A stretch of 24,118 nt of DNA, from positions 1-24,118 of the forward strand of contig ML014349.1 in the NCBI GenBank assembly GCA_003615045.1. Reading direction: 5' to 3'. Position numbers and translations under genes: made by a program. Below, one piece after another: positions 1-10,813 of this stretch (position 1 is its first letter; every line of letters starts with the position of its first letter). This stretch comes from Caulochytrium protostelioides. Its lineage: Eukaryota > Chytridiomycota > Caulochytriomycetes > Caulochytriales > Caulochytriaceae. A model generated the notes under the pieces. The model had not been told where the DNA came from. It made no database searches and worked only from the letters and a program-made list of their open reading frames with translations.

Positions 1-558
1 AGACTATATTTTTGCATCACGAGAAATTTTTTGAGAATGATCAATCAATCCTAGGATGTCCCCGGTCAGCATAGCAATTCGCTCTTTTCTGTCCGATCTC
101 CGTGAACCAAAGATTCTCAGACGTATCGTTGAAAATAGAGCAGATGCTATTAAGATCACAAGGACTGATCTCGCACCATCGAGGGCTCGCCGTAAGAAAA
201 CGGCGTACCAAAACTGAAATAAAAAGCCGAGGAAAATCCTCCGCCCCTCCCCCCTCTTCAGATTGTGGAAGTGGCTTGGGGGGCGGGAAAGTGGTGCGAC
301 CTCTTTGTCTGCCTCAATTTTACTATTCATCCATCCATCCATCCATCCATCCAATAACTCCTCACGTCGTGGGATTATACCTAACTTTATTTATAGAGGG
401 GTTTGCCCGATAGGCCTCTCTTCCTCATAGCCTCTCTTTTTTACTTACTATCCCTCGTTATCTGTAACGTCTTAAATCATCTTTTCGATATACTGAATTG
501 TGACTTTCAACAAAAATGGGAATAGAGACGGGGATGGCATGAGTTTAAATAGATCTCA
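1..558 (-). repeat. LTR-like segment, copy A (inverted relative to copy B; cut by window edge)
   Basis: This segment is the reverse complement of about 20650-21204. The first 120 bases differ at one position by eye. Similarity then falls to roughly 90% with indels, notably around an ATCC microsatellite at 329-352. By comparison with copy B, which has a TATA box, the LTR reads on the minus strand, so its 3' end lies at or just before base 1. The TATA-like site here is altered (TTTAAAT at 544-550). Similarity ends near 558, directly before gypsy integrase coding in the opposite orientation, so the U3 side has been lost. The open frames across it look incidental. The LTR label is an inference from a TCTCA end in copy B, a TATA box, and repetition in this window. 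Confidence 0.65.
329..352. repeat. (ATCC)6 microsatellite
   Basis: Six perfect ATCC units lie inside LTR copy A. At the matching place copy B has only a short CCATCC, so the array expanded or contracted after the copies separated. Confidence 0.9.
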
Positions 559-565
559 GTAAATT

Positions 566-1266
566 TCAACAGTCATCACCCGCCACGGCGTCCGAGTCAA
601 AATTATCACCGATAATGGCATCTACTACACCGAGCTCGACTTCACTGCCTTCGCGGACCTTTCCGGCTCCTTCCAACACTGCGTGGCCCCGTACCATCCT
701 CAGGCCAACGGCCAAACCGAGGCAAGCAACAAGATCCTGATGCATGCTCTCAAACGATACGCCGAAAACGAGGACGGGTGGGACACCTTCCTTCCCGCCG
801 CTCTCTGGGCTTGTCGCACCAAGATTCAACATCGACCGGCTTCTCTCCTTTTGAGCTTTTGTACGGCCGCCTGCACTACTCACCCTTCTTTATCCCACGA
901 CCGGTTACTCACCCAGAAGTTCTTGACGTCCCTGACGACGAACGCGACCTTTACCAGCACATCCTGACACACATTCAACGAGCCAAGTGGCTGGATGCGG
1001 CGTCCTGCAACGAGTCAGTACAGCGCCGGCTAAAACTAGAGCGTTACAATGTTCGGCTCCGCCGCCACCGTTCATACCGAGTCGGTCAGCTTGTCAAAGT
1101 TAAGATTAACGACCACGCGAAACTCATGCCGTCTTTCCAAGGGCCCTTCCGAGTGAAACTCCTCAGCAAGTATAACACGGCTGTCCTCAAACAGCTGGAT
1201 GAAGTGCGCATTCTGCGCGAAATTCAGCTCTCGACTGGAACCTTACCATCGGGAACGACCCACTGA
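566..1266 (+). pseudogene. Ty3/gypsy integrase, 3' part, frameshifted
   Basis: Translation from about 566 gives the second half of a gypsy-type integrase core. It contains TDNG (second catalytic Asp), then YHPQANGQTEASNK with the catalytic Glu in QTE, then the typical CRTK...STGFSPFELLYGR block. A GPF/Y-type C-terminal module follows (GQLVKVKIN...PSFQGPFRVKLL). The frame changes near 830-840 between CRTKIQH and STGFSPF, so the gene is broken. The first catalytic Asp, zinc-binding region, RNase H, RT and protease are absent: a stop lies at 560-562 and LTR copy A in opposite orientation abuts it. The second frame ends at 1266, shortly before the repeated Fanzor-associated segment begins at 1292. 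No chromodomain is visible. Family assignment is firm; activity is excluded. Confidence 0.88.
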
Positions 1267-1291
1267 TGGACACTGCGATCAAAAACTGCGC

Positions 1292-1862
1292 GTGCAGAAC
1301 TCGTGCAGAAAAGGAGTTGCGGTCCTGAGCAATCGCGGTTACGACAACATCTACCAGCGACGGAAGCAGGGTAACACCCGTCGCGTCAACCGTCGCGTCA
1401 GTCTTCGTGTTGGCAGAACCAGCATTGGCATGAGCATGAGCATGAGCATCGGCAGCAGCAGCAGCAGCTTCGGCACCGGCGTCTGCTTCTGCGGTAGGGT
1501 TGATGCCAGCGATCTGCAAGACCGCCGTCTCAATCTTGGACAGCGCCACAGGTGGCGGCCAGCATGGAGCTCTCACCAGCCGCTCACGCCTGCCTCGACG
1601 ACCATATCGAGCCCACCCATACATCACTGGCAAAGACCCCGCTTGATCGGTTGAGCCCGACCGCATGTTCTTCCGACATAAGCGTTACGCTCCCTAGAGG
1701 TGTGGCTGGAGACGCATGAGCCGCTGTGGACTGAGTGCCTCAAGCCGCGCTGGGCATACCAGCGCCTGCGGCGGTACGGAGGCAAGCAGCGCTTGTTTGC
1801 CACCTTCCTGAACCGTGTGGCTGACGGGGCGGTTATGGAGGGCATGCCCGTGGTGGTTGCCT
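1292..1862 (+). repeat. Inner inverted repeat, left copy
   Basis: This 571-base segment matches the reverse complement of 17766-18414 nearly perfectly. Short translated frames differ at only a few residues and one 73-residue frame is identical. The main difference is a tandem repeat: about 3 GCTCAT units (read on the minus strand) here against 12 in the other copy. The copies diverge abruptly at GTTGCCT. Here the sequence continues into Fanzor-like coding; in the other copy it does not. A minus-strand frame of 159 codons (1187-1666) stays open through the repeat in both copies but resembles nothing I recognise. Confidence 0.92.
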
Positions 1863-2214
1863 ATGGCGTAGCCAAGATTGCCCCCGAGGGCAAGGGTGGG
1901 ATCGCCGTTCCAGCGGCTCGGGTGTACAAGGCGTACGCCCAATGCTTCTGCACCGTCCTGTTCATCGAGTTCCGCACGACCCAGATGCATGCAGAGGCCG
2001 GTTTGGTCATGAAAAAGTGCAAAGCCGGCGCAAGAGGACCGTAGTCAGAGAGATGATGTGGTGTTACCATAGAAGCATTGGAATGAACCGCGACCTGAAC
2101 GCTGCCTTGATTATACGACGCTGCCTGGCTTCGCTGGTCAGGCCTGCGGCGCTGTGCTGCATCACCGGGGCAGCCAAGCCCATGGTCGGCAAACACACCC
2201 GGCGACAAACTTGA
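1682..2214 (+). pseudogene. Fanzor/TnpB-type RNA-guided nuclease relic (C-terminal part)
   Basis: Two adjacent frames, 1682-2044 and about 2020-2214, together resemble the C-terminal half of an IS607-clade TnpB/Fanzor protein. Visible blocks, in order: a basic helical stretch (KPRWAYQRLRRYGGKQRLFA); PVVVAYGVAKIAPEGKGG followed by a P..R.YK segment; FIEFRTT at 1961-1980, the E-F-R-[TS]-[TS] block before the zinc finger; and NRDLNAALII at 2085-2114, the RuvC-III Arg-Asp motif. The frame shifts at about 2018-2044. Cysteines expected after RTT are replaced (His, Glu/Ala), leaving only KC and WC, so the zinc finger is broken. No RuvC-I Asp motif was found upstream. In known elements this family encodes a nuclease guided by a transposon RNA; this copy is dead. 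Family identity is likely; assignment to Fanzor1 rather than TnpB is less sure. Confidence 0.75.
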
Positions 2215-2226
2215 TGCGGATGGTCG

Positions 2227-2245
2227 CCTGGAGGGGGGGGGAAGG
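2227..2245 (+). other. G-rich run after the Fanzor relic
   Basis: A run of nine G followed by AAGGGTG lies just after the Fanzor-like frame ends. It marks the change from AT-richer mobile-element DNA to the GC-rich island. Some TnpB/Fanzor elements carry their guide RNA at the 3' end of the gene, but nothing here identifies such an RNA. Confidence 0.4.
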
Positions 2246-4528
2246 GTGATATTCGTGTTTCATTGTCCTCGAAGAGTTGATATATATATCTCTTTCAATG
2301 TATCTCTTTATAGTTTCGATAAGGTGCATGTGGCAGTCGTCCTGTGGCGCCGGGAGACGGCGTGGACTCGGTATGCCGCTTCGCAGCACGCCGGTGCCAC
2401 GGCAGCGAAGCGCTCGTAGGCCGATGTGGCTTGCCGCTGGATGGTGTAACGATGCGGCGCTGACGTGCTGACGAGGCCGTGTCGCGCCAACGCCAGGTGG
2501 CGTGCGTCCGCCGCGTGGCGGACACCGGCCACCCCGCTCGACAGGATACGCCGTGGACCCTGTCTGATGTCGCGCGGTCCGGGGGCGAGTCGCCTTTGGA
2601 AGGCACGAACGGCAGCTTGATGCATGCGGTTCCCGGAAGATCGATGGTCCCATCGACCGGCCGCCGCAGGGAGGTTGGCGAGCGTGACTCGTGACTACAT
2701 TCCAGTTTTTGTCGTCTTGCGCGACAAGATGCAGGGAGTGTCGATGACCACGCCGCGCCCGATGGGATCACCGCCGAGCGCCGCATGAGGACGCGCCTTC
2801 TGGGCCGGAAGGCGAGCGGCCGCCAGGAAGCATCGCTGTGCCCGCGCTTGTTGCGTGTCGCCGTCGTCTCGCGGGTGTCCTTCCTCCATCGCGTGTCGAT
2901 GGCGGCTGCCGGAGTCGGCCCCGTTGATCGCAGTGGTCCGTCGCAGGGTGAGCCGCGCGGCGGCTATGGGCCGGATGGGATCTTTGCCGCCCATGTGCCG
3001 GGCTTCGGGGCCTCGGGCCGTGCAAGCACTTGCTTCATGCCAAGCGTTCTGCCCCAGCGGTCTTCGCTTCCGCCCTCCCGTCGCCGATCGCCACCAGCGC
3101 CGCCGTCTGATGGTGTGCATGTTCCCGGATGGATCCGAAGATTGGATCCGAAGCGGCGCCGACCGGTGTCCGGTCTGGAGCGGCCCATGCAGGGGGTCCG
3201 AGCAGTCAAGCAGGCGGATGTCTGTCCCTTGGATGCGGCATGCGGGCCGTCGTGGATGGCGCCACCATCTCCTCTCCTCCCCGTCGTATCCAGGTTCCTC
3301 CCGCAGCGCTTGAGTGCGCAGACTTCCTGCGCACGCCCACCGTCCCACCGCCCGTGTCGCTGGCGTGTCCTGCTGTGAAGTACCCCCATGCGCGCGCCAT
3401 GCTGTTCATTGATGATCCTCCGTTTTTTTCTTTTCTTTTTCATGGGGATGACTCGCCCGCAGAGAGCACTGGCACCGCATCCGGGCCCTACAGCCATTGA
3501 GGAAAGTGGTCGCCGTTTCGCGGCGCATGCGCCTTCCGTGTTGGCACGGCGGCCGCTTCGTTCGCGATGCATCCAAGCAACCGAGGTCATGTCGGCGGCG
3601 CCGCGTTCGGAAGGGAGGGAGCGCCCTCGAGGCGAGTCAGCGCGCGCGCGCGCCCATCTCTTGTGAGGAGTGAAGGCGCGGCCGACGCCGATGGCCCAGC
3701 GTTCGACCCGACGGCCCGTCTCTGCTTGGGCGTCTCGGGCCTGGCGCTGCTTGGCTGGCCGCCGCGACGGCGGACGAGCGGATCGCTCGTTGTCGGTGGC
3801 GGCCGTTCGTCGGGGCTTCTGCGGCGGCGAGGCACCCATGACGCGCTTTTCCGCAGGCATCCCCGCCATCGGTCCCAGGGGCCGCGCCGCAGGGTGGTGG
3901 GCCACGGGCCGGCCAGTCGGCCAGTCGCGGGGGTTCCTCGAGGACCACCCAGCCGCCATGCCGCGGCGTCCCGCGTCCCGACAACGCGGCATCGAGGGGG
4001 ATGTCGCGTTGGCGCGTCGTTGGCCACATCACATCACGTCCCGCGCCCCCGAGGGGTACCCCGGCGCCAGCAGGCCTGACGAGGCCCGCGTCCAGGGGCG
4101 TGCGCCGATGCGGCCCGGGCGGGCTTGACCATGCGACGGGGCCAAGCGCGGCGCGACGCGGCGCGGCGCGACTCCTTAATGGGTGGCTCTTGCGTCGGCT
4201 CCCCGTCGCAGGATCAGCGCGCCTTTAGCCTTCCGCTGCCCCTCGGCTCGGACGGCGCCTTCGCGTCGTGCTGGGCGCTCGTCCGTGCCGTCCTCTCTCG
4301 CTTGGCCGCACCAAGTCGCGCCGTCTCCGTCGCGGCCACGCCGCACCGCGTTGCGTCGGTTCGCTCGTTCGCCGGGTCTCGCGTGCGGACGACGGGCGGA
4401 TGGGCCCTGAGGGCCGCTGGGAGATTCAAATTCTCGGCGCTCAAATGAATTTTTCGCGCCGCGATTTTTTCTTTTTCCTATTTTTTTTTTTCGCGGGCCG
4501 CAACGAGCGAGAAGACCCCCGGTCAACG

Positions 4529-4591
4529 CGTGCCATGCCATGCTGTGCCGTGCCGTGCGATGCGGTGCCGTGCCGTGCCGTGCCGTGCCGG
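4529..4591. repeat. GTGCC-type pentanucleotide tandem repeat
   Basis: Repeated TGCCA, TGCCG and TGCGA units end in five perfect GTGCC copies. Confidence 0.85.
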
Positions 4592-5088
4592 GTCCATCCG
4601 GGTGCGTCGCGACGGGCGTCCCAGCGGCGACGGGATGGCGACGCGGCCGGGCGAAACAACGTGCTCAGCGGTCGCGGCTGGGCGGGGCGCCGCTGGGCCC
4701 GGGCGAGCGGGCAAGACGACGAGCGCCAAGCGTCGCGTCGCGGAGCACAGCGAAGCGGGACTAAGCACCGGCGGCATCCGCCGCGGCGGCGGGGGTTCAG
4801 GGGACGAAGGCGCCGTGCGGTCCGTGTGACACGGCATCGAACGGAAACGGCGCAACCCGAGCCGCTGGGACGACGGCCGCACCCGTCCGGACCTGCCGTG
4901 GTCCGCCTTGGGGCGCGCGCGCTCGCTCGCTAGCGGCGCTGCCGGTCGCTCGGTCTAGCTCGCGGTCCGTCGGCGCCGCGAACCCCGATTCCTCTCTCCA
5001 CCACCGCGCGCCGCGGTCCGCCTCGGCCGATATCGCCACGAGCCGCATGTTCGATGGCCGCGACGCTCCATCCCCCGCCAATCGCCGT

Positions 5089-5116
5089 CCAGCGCAGCGC
5101 AGCGCAGCGCAGCGCG
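5089..5116. repeat. AGCGC/CAGCG tandem repeat
   Basis: A run of five perfect CAGCG units passes into a GCGC-rich block. It is non-coding as far as can be judged. Confidence 0.8.
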
Positions 5117-5425
5117 GCGCGCCGCGGCGCGGCGCCAGAGCGAGGGCGAGGGCGACAGCGAAGGTGGCGTGGGCTCGAGTGGAGGACAGGCCGTCCGCAC
5201 GATGCGCCGTCGCTCATTGTGCGGATGCCGGGGCTCGACAGGTGCCCGTGGGCCCGTGCGACGCATGGCCGAGGCAGCAGGCAGCAGGCAGCAAGTCGAA
5301 GAGGAGCGCCGCGTCGGCTTCCGCGCCAGCACGCCGTCCTCGCCGCCCCCCTTATCGCTCTGCCCGGGGGTCCCGTCGTCGTCTGCCAGCGCTCGACTCC
5401 TTGAACCCCGTAGACCGCAAGCCGG

Positions 5426-5468
5426 TCGGAGTCCGAGTCCACGTCCGAGTCCGAGTACGAGTACGAGT
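5426..5468. repeat. CGAGTC/CGAGTA hexamer repeat
   Basis: Repeated GTCCGAGTCC-type and CGAGTA units form an imperfect hexamer array in the gene-free GC-rich region. Confidence 0.75.
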
Positions 5469-6498
5469 GCCCGTCGACGCCTCCCCACGGATGCGAGACT
5501 GCTCCTGCGTCACTCGCCGTTCCTTCCTCTCTCGCTATCGCTGGCTGGCTTCCGACGGCGATACGTCGGATCCTCAGAACGATTTCAAGCACCACCATCG
5601 GACGCCGACGAGCCATTGCCCATCCGCTGCGAATGCGACGCGTGCAGGTTCCGTTCCTTGCTGGTGAGCACCCTCAGCTGCTTTTGGAAGTCCTTCTGTG
5701 ACGGCGGCGCTTTCACTCTCCCGGTCACGCTCCGGTCTCCCGACAGCATCCACCTGTGATATCTCGGCCTGTGAACAGTGCGCTCAGGGATTTCATGAAG
5801 AGCCCCTAAGTCTCTGCCACCCCCGCCTGCCCGCCCTGTGTTCCTGCCCCCCTGCCCCGGGTTCTCCGTCGTTGGTGCCGCTCGGATCAGGCCACAGACT
5901 GCGGAGCCGTCACGCCGAAGGCAGCAGGCTCCCCCCTTGCGAGACGATACCGCTCGTCGCGGCTTTCTGAGGAAACGCCTCCTTGCCCCTCGTGCTCACT
6001 GCACGTCAACAGCCTCGGTCGCCTCGCTACCGACGTTGATCGCTGGCCGCTGCGACTCGGCAGGATCGTCATTGGATTTTATACCGCTTCGTTCCATCCC
6101 CGACGTCGTCACGCATCTCCGTGCTTCATACGCGTTCTGTCTCCGCCCCATTCAGCGTCCTTCATAGCCTGATCGTCTCTCGACTCCAATTGGTACGTCG
6201 GCACTGCCTCTCCGTGGTAGGTCGTGTCGCGTCCACGCCACTGTTTACTTCGCGGGCCATTCCGTTGTTGTGGTCGACCTCCCGCCCAAGTCGCAATTTC
6301 CCCTCTTTTCCCTTTTCTGGCTGCTCGCGCCCCCTGCGTTGAGTGATTTGGCCTGAGCGTCCCGGCCCCGCCCCGACCCCGGCTCCCGGCGTCCTCGACG
6401 TCTCCAACCGGCGGCTTCCTGCACCGACGACCCGGATCTGCAGATCGTCGCGTCGGCCGCTTCGTCACCACGTGGACAGCGCGGACGGCACCACCGCC

Positions 6499-9400
6499 AT
6501 GTTGCATGTCCCGCGGCCCCGCTCGTCAGAGGACGAGCGTGCGCCCGCCGTCAAGCCCCTCGGCCAGGCCCTCGCGACCTCCGTCACGACCCCCGCGCCG
6601 ACCCATCTGCAGCACCCCGCGTCGCACACCGCTGCCGCCGCCCTCCACAAGGCCCCGCCGCCGCACCCGTTCACGAGCGGCCTGATCACGCCCGCGGCCT
6701 CGTCGACCTCGTCCGCCTCGTCGGACGGCGAAACGAGCCAGACGCACGTCGATTCCGACCGCGACGACGGCGGCGCTATGGCGACGCGCGCCGCCGCGGC
6801 CGCGAGTGCGGCCACCGCCGCCGGCGCCACCGCCCCCACCGCCTGGACCCCCGTGAAGCCGACGCCCGTGGCCGAGCCGACGCCGACCGACGCCGACGCC
6901 GCTCGCGGCCAGGCCGCAGCCGTGACGCCGCTCGCGACCACCGACGCGCTCGCGCGGAAGGGCGTCGCCTCGCTCCCGCCGCTCACGAGCACCCGGAGCG
7001 CGGCGAGCACCGTGAGCCTCAACCTCTCGACGGCGACGCGCATGACGCCCGCCAGCGCGCCCGCCTCCTCGGCCGCCTCCCTGCAGTCCGAGGCCCCCGC
7101 CGCTGCGGCGGCGGCGGCGGCGGCCGCCGCCGCCGGGGGCCCGGCCAGCGGCGGCTCGGCCTCGGGCGGCTCGACGCGCTCGGCCTCGAACCGCCTCTCT
7201 CGCTTGGGGTCGTCGCTGACGCGCTCCGTGCTGGGCCACACCACCCCCTCGAACAAGATCTTCTTCCCGACGGCGGTCCCCGAGGGCGTCTTCTCGGACC
7301 GCGAGGTGCTGGCCGGCCTGGCGCGGCCGCAGCCGACCGGCGGCCGGCCCGCGCACACGCTGCTCTCGGTCGAGGTGCGGCCCGTGCAGCCGCGCGTCGG
7401 CCCGCGCAGCGCCGCGCCCGCGCTCACTACGCTCGCCGGCGTCGCGCCCGCGGCCACCACGCCCCGCGGCCCGGCCTCGGCGCCCGTCCGCGGGCCCCTG
7501 CCCCGCAGCGCCTCCCACCAGGTGATGCCGACCCCGACCGACGCGGGCTCCCCGGCCCCGATCGTGTCGCCCCGCTTCGAGGTCGACTTCCAGCCCGAGG
7601 CGTACCTGGCGACGCGGGCGCGGCTCCAGAACAACATTGCGCGGTCGGAGGCCGCGCTCGCGGCGAGCGACACGACGCTGGCCGCGCGCGCGGCGCGGCG
7701 CGCGTCGATGCCGTCGAAGGACGCCGCCGACTTCTGGGCCAAGGAAGCCGAGCGCGCCGAACGTGCGGACGCCAAGATGCGCGCCGCGCGCGCGCTGCAG
7801 CGTGAGGCCGAGCGTCGCGCGGCGCTCGAGGCCGCCGCGCGGGATGTCCGCGACCGCGCGGCCAAGATCCGCGAGCGCATCCGCGAAGAAGAGCTCCGCG
7901 CGAAGCGCGCCGAAGAAGAGCGGATCGCCGCCGAGAAAGCACGGATCGCCGCCGAGAAGGCCGAAGCCAAGCGCCTCGAAGACGAAGCCAAGCGCGCCGA
8001 AGACGAGCGGATTGCTGCCGAAAAGGCACGCATCGCCGCCGAGAAGGCTGAAGCAAAGCGGATCGAGGACGAGCGCATCGTCGCCGAGAAGGCGCGGATC
8101 GCCGCCGAGAAGGCGGAAGCGAAGCGCCAAGCCGAAGAAGCGAAGCGCCTCGAAGACAAGCGCATCGCCGCCGAGAAGGCACGCATCGCTTCCGAGAAGG
8201 CCGAGGCCAAGCGCCTCGAGGACGAGCGCATTGCCGCCGAAAAGATTCGGATTGCCGCCGAAAAGGCGGAGGCCAAGCGTCAGGCAGACGAAGCGAAGCG
8301 TCTCGAAGAAGAGCGCATTGCGGCCGAGAAGGCGCGCATTGCGGCCGAAAAGGCCGAGGCCAAGCGCCAAGCCGAACTAGCGAAGCGCCAAGCCGACGAA
8401 GCCAAGCGGCTGGAGGACGAGCGGGTCGCCGCTGAAAAGACGCGCATTGCGGCCGAGAAGGCGGAAGCGAAGCGCCGGGACGACGAGCGCCTTGCGGCCG
8501 AGAAAGTCCGCATCGCGGCCGAGAAGGAGATGGCCAAGCGCCAGGCCGACGAAGCCAAGCGCGTCGAGGCCGAGCGTCAGGCCGCCGAGAAGCGCCGCGT
8601 CGCTGCGGAGCGCGCTGAGTCCAAGCGCCGCGAGGAGACGGCGCACCGCGTTCAGAAGACGCCGGAGGCCGAAGCGCCGCGCCGCGCCGACGAGCCCCGC
8701 GCGCCGGACCAGCGCAATATGCCCGTCACGCCCACCCGCGCCGCGGCGCCCGCGGGCCGCGCGCCCGCGGGCGCCAGCTCCCCGGAGGCGGAGCTGAAGC
8801 GCGTCACGCGCCACACTCTGTCGCCACCGGCGTTGTCGACAGCAATCACGGCCGCTGGGTCCTCGCCCACCGACGTCGATTCGGCGACCGCCGCTGCCGT
8901 CACGACGCCGTCGCGACCATCGCCCTCCTTGTCGCCCGCCTCGGCGCCGTCGCCCTCGGCGCCGTCGCCCTCAGCGTCGTCGCCCTCAGCGTCGCCGCCC
9001 TCGGCGTCGCCGCCCTCTTCGCCGGACGCGACGCGCCAGGCCGTGCCGCACCTGGTGGTCCCCCCGCGTTCGCCTGACAACGCGGGCTCCCTCGCCGGCC
9101 GGCAGGTGCGCCCCCTCATGGTGCCAGCGACTCCGGAGGCCGCGATGCGCCAGCAGCTGCCGCCGCTGCCCCGCTCGGCGCCGCAGGCGGCCGCGTCGGC
9201 CGCCGTTGCCGTCGCGCAGGCGGCGGCGACGCCCCCGCCGGGCCCCGCGATCCTTTCTTCCCGTACCTCATCCTTGGTGGCGCTCAAGCAGACCCCGCCG
9301 CCGGCCACCGCCGCCGTCTCTGCCGCGGCGCCGGCCCCCTTCTCGACGCCCGTCGCGGCCGCCGCCCCGAGCCCGGTCCCGAGCCGCGCGCCCGCCGCTA

Positions 9401-10656
9401 TGGGCGCTGCCCCCGCACCCCCGGCCGGTCCCACGACCCCGATCGCCATGCCGGTGCACATGCCGCGCACTACCTCGGCGTCCGCCGTCCCGCTGCCGTT
9501 GCCGACGTCAACGTCGATGGGCACGCCGCCGCCTGTCTCGGCGCGCATGACCGCGTCGCCGCAGCTCGCGATGGCGGCCGAGCCTGCGTCCGAAGCCATC
9601 ACGCCGGCACCGCGCACCGCGGCCTCGGTACCGCCGGCGTCGGCGTTCCTCTCGGCGCAGGCCTCGCCCGCGTGGGCCAGCAACAGTCACGTGGTGAGTG
9701 GCGCGCCGGCGCCTGGCCCGACGTCGGTGCCGATGTCCGCCTCCTCGGTCGGCAAACGGCCGATGCAGGGCGTGTCGTCGGCGCGCGCGATGATGCGCAC
9801 GGCACCGCCGACGTCGCCGTTGGCCGGCGAGCCCATCACGGCCGACACGAGTGGCCGTCTCAGCGGTAGCCCCAGCGCGAGCCCGAGCGCGGGCAGCAGC
9901 CGCCAGTCGACGGCGCCGCCGACGCCCGCGGCTCCCGCGCGCATGATGTCCTCGCAATCGGTGACCCCTTCGCTGCGCCCCAGCCACAAGTCGGGGAAGC
10001 ACGCATCGTCGCCCACGACGCCCGTCCAGGAGCTCGCTCCGGAGGCGGTCCAGGCACTCTCGGAGCGCGACCGCATCGCCTACTTCCGTTCGCTCGAGAA
10101 GGCGCGTCGCGCGCGCTTCCGCGAGCTCGACCGTCTCTATGCGACGCAGCAGCAACAGCAGCAGCAGCACGGCGTCGTCTCGGCCCAGGTCTCCCCCTCG
10201 ACCGGCTACGGCGAGCCCGTGGCGGCCGACACCGGGGACGCCGGGTTCTTCTCGGTCCTGCGCGACGGCGTCAAGGAGCGCCTGGTGGCCTCCAAGGCCC
10301 CGAAGGCCGCGCATCCCCGCGCCGCGGCGGCCTCGAAGCACACGGGCCCCGTCTCGGCCACCAGCAAGTCGGAGGCCGGGGCGAGCCCGGGCCACCGGCT
10401 GTCGGCCTTCCTGCGCTTCGGCAAGCACAGTAAAGACCAGGTCCAGCCCGCGACCGCCCGCACCTCGGCGCCCGTCTCGTCGGCCACGTCGCCGTCCGTC
10501 GCGCCCGCGGTCGCGTCGGCCTCGTCGGCCTCGGCGTCACCGGCGCCGGCGCGCATGCCCGTGCATGTCCACGCGGCTTCGCGTCCGGGCGCGCCGGGCA
10601 AGCCCATGGGCATGCGCCCGATGGAGATGCGTCCGCGCCCCGTCAACAACAACTAA
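6499..10656 (+). CDS. Large Ala/Pro/Ser-rich coiled-coil protein, unknown function
   Basis: The start is placed at 6499, the first ATG of this frame (context CACCGCCATG), giving 1385 residues. The frame stays open upstream to 6343 but without an ATG. No enzymatic domain is recognised. Residues 1-400 are low complexity with a poly-Ala run (about 200). A less repetitive island lies around 250-300 ([20 protein letters not shown]...). Residues about 414-717 are a highly charged helix built from repeats of the type [22 protein letters not shown], a long coiled coil or single alpha-helix. The rest is Pro/Ser/Ala-rich except a short helical block ([20 protein letters not shown]) followed by poly-Gln near residue 1215. 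No signal peptide or membrane segment is seen. A scaffold or cytoskeletal role is plausible but unproven. Overlapping minus-strand frames of about 600 codons are GC-driven shadows. It is convergent with the pantothenate kinase gene. Confidence 0.8.
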   Translation: MLHVPRPRSSEDERAPAVKPLGQALATSVTTPAPTHLQHPASHTAAAALHKAPPPHPFTSGLITPAASSTSSASSDGETSQTHVDSDRDDGGAMATRAAAAASAATAAGATAPTAWTPVKPTPVAEPTPTDADAARGQAAAVTPLATTDALARKGVASLPPLTSTRSAASTVSLNLSTATRMTPASAPASSAASLQSEAPAAAAAAAAAAAAGGPASGGSASGGSTRSASNRLSRLGSSLTRSVLGHTTPSNKIFFPTAVPEGVFSDREVLAGLARPQPTGGRPAHTLLSVEVRPVQPRVGPRSAAPALTTLAGVAPAATTPRGPASAPVRGPLPRSASHQVMPTPTDAGSPAPIVSPRFEVDFQPEAYLATRARLQNNIARSEAALAASDTTLAARAARRASMPSKDAADFWAKEAERAERADAKMRAARALQREAERRAALEAAARDVRDRAAKIRERIREEELRAKRAEEERIAAEKARIAAEKAEAKRLEDEAKRAEDERIAAEKARIAAEKAEAKRIEDERIVAEKARIAAEKAEAKRQAEEAKRLEDKRIAAEKARIASEKAEAKRLEDERIAAEKIRIAAEKAEAKRQADEAKRLEEERIAAEKARIAAEKAEAKRQAELAKRQADEAKRLEDERVAAEKTRIAAEKAEAKRRDDERLAAEKVRIAAEKEMAKRQADEAKRVEAERQAAEKRRVAAERAESKRREETAHRVQKTPEAEAPRRADEPRAPDQRNMPVTPTRAAAPAGRAPAGASSPEAELKRVTRHTLSPPALSTAITAAGSSPTDVDSATAAAVTTPSRPSPSLSPASAPSPSAPSPSASSPSASPPSASPPSSPDATRQAVPHLVVPPRSPDNAGSLAGRQVRPLMVPATPEAAMRQQLPPLPRSAPQAAASAAVAVAQAAATPPPGPAILSSRTSSLVALKQTPPPATAAVSAAAPAPFSTPVAAAAPSPVPSRAPAAMGAAPAPPAGPTTPIAMPVHMPRTTSASAVPLPLPTSTSMGTPPPVSARMTASPQLAMAAEPASEAITPAPRTAASVPPASAFLSAQASPAWASNSHVVSGAPAPGPTSVPMSASSVGKRPMQGVSSARAMMRTAPPTSPLAGEPITADTSGRLSGSPSASPSAGSSRQSTAPPTPAAPARMMSSQSVTPSLRPSHKSGKHASSPTTPVQELAPEAVQALSERDRIAYFRSLEKARRARFRELDRLYATQQQQQQQHGVVSAQVSPSTGYGEPVAADTGDAGFFSVLRDGVKERLVASKAPKAAHPRAAAASKHTGPVSATSKSEAGASPGHRLSAFLRFGKHSKDQVQPATARTSAPVSSATSPSVAPAVASASSASASPAPARMPVHVHAASRPGAPGKPMGMRPMEMRPRPVNNN
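7918..8650 (+). repeat. Coding tandem repeat (E/A/K/R helix)
   Basis: Imperfect units encoding [22 protein letters not shown]-like peptides recur through the middle of the coiled-coil gene, in frame, with synonymous variation between units. That variation suggests the protein repeat is maintained and is not a very recent slippage product. Confidence 0.85.
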
Positions 10657-10813
10657 TCCTCCCCCTTTCTATTTCATTTTCTTTATTCATTACCCACTGA
10701 ACTCATTTTTTATTGGCCAATCTCTCGGATGGGCATGCTTCGGCCCTCGCTTGATGCCGGCACTCATCTCCACACCCACACATCCACACAATGAAGCGCA
10801 CGTCTCGTTAGGG
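10657..10813. other. Convergent intergenic spacer
   Basis: 157 bases separate the stop codons of two convergent genes. The plus-strand side begins with a pyrimidine-rich tract (CCCCCTTTCTATTTC...). No AATAAA poly-A signal is visible on either strand. Confidence 0.6.

Larger units (their letters stand above)
2260..6498. other. 4.2 kb GC-rich region without a credible gene
   Basis: Open frames occur on both strands in every phase, as expected from high GC alone. The longest (2964-3992, minus, 342 codons) is rich in Arg, Pro, Ala and Gly, has few hydrophobic residues and shows no domain. The region holds T-rich tracts near 3420-3440 and 4455-4490, GTGCC, CAGCG, GGCAGCA and CGAGTC tandem repeats, and GCGC-rich blocks. 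The part nearest 6499 (about 5700-6498) is pyrimidine-rich and probably contains the 5' UTR and promoter of the large coiled-coil gene. Unspliced exons or non-coding RNAs cannot be excluded. Confidence 0.6.

Noticed and set aside
2964-3992. 342-codon minus-strand frame
   Set aside because: Arg/Pro/Ala/Gly-rich with few hydrophobic residues, no domain, and competing frames in all other phases. Not supportable as a gene.
4930-5667. Overlapping 177-228 codon frames on both strands
   Set aside because: All are explained by GCGC-rich simple repeats; none has a recognisable motif.
6465-8370. Two minus-strand open frames of about 600 codons
   Set aside because: They lie exactly opposite the coiled-coil gene and mirror its repeats (Ser/Ala-Phe patterns from E/A/K codons). 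They are shadows caused by high GC and lack of AT-rich stop codons.
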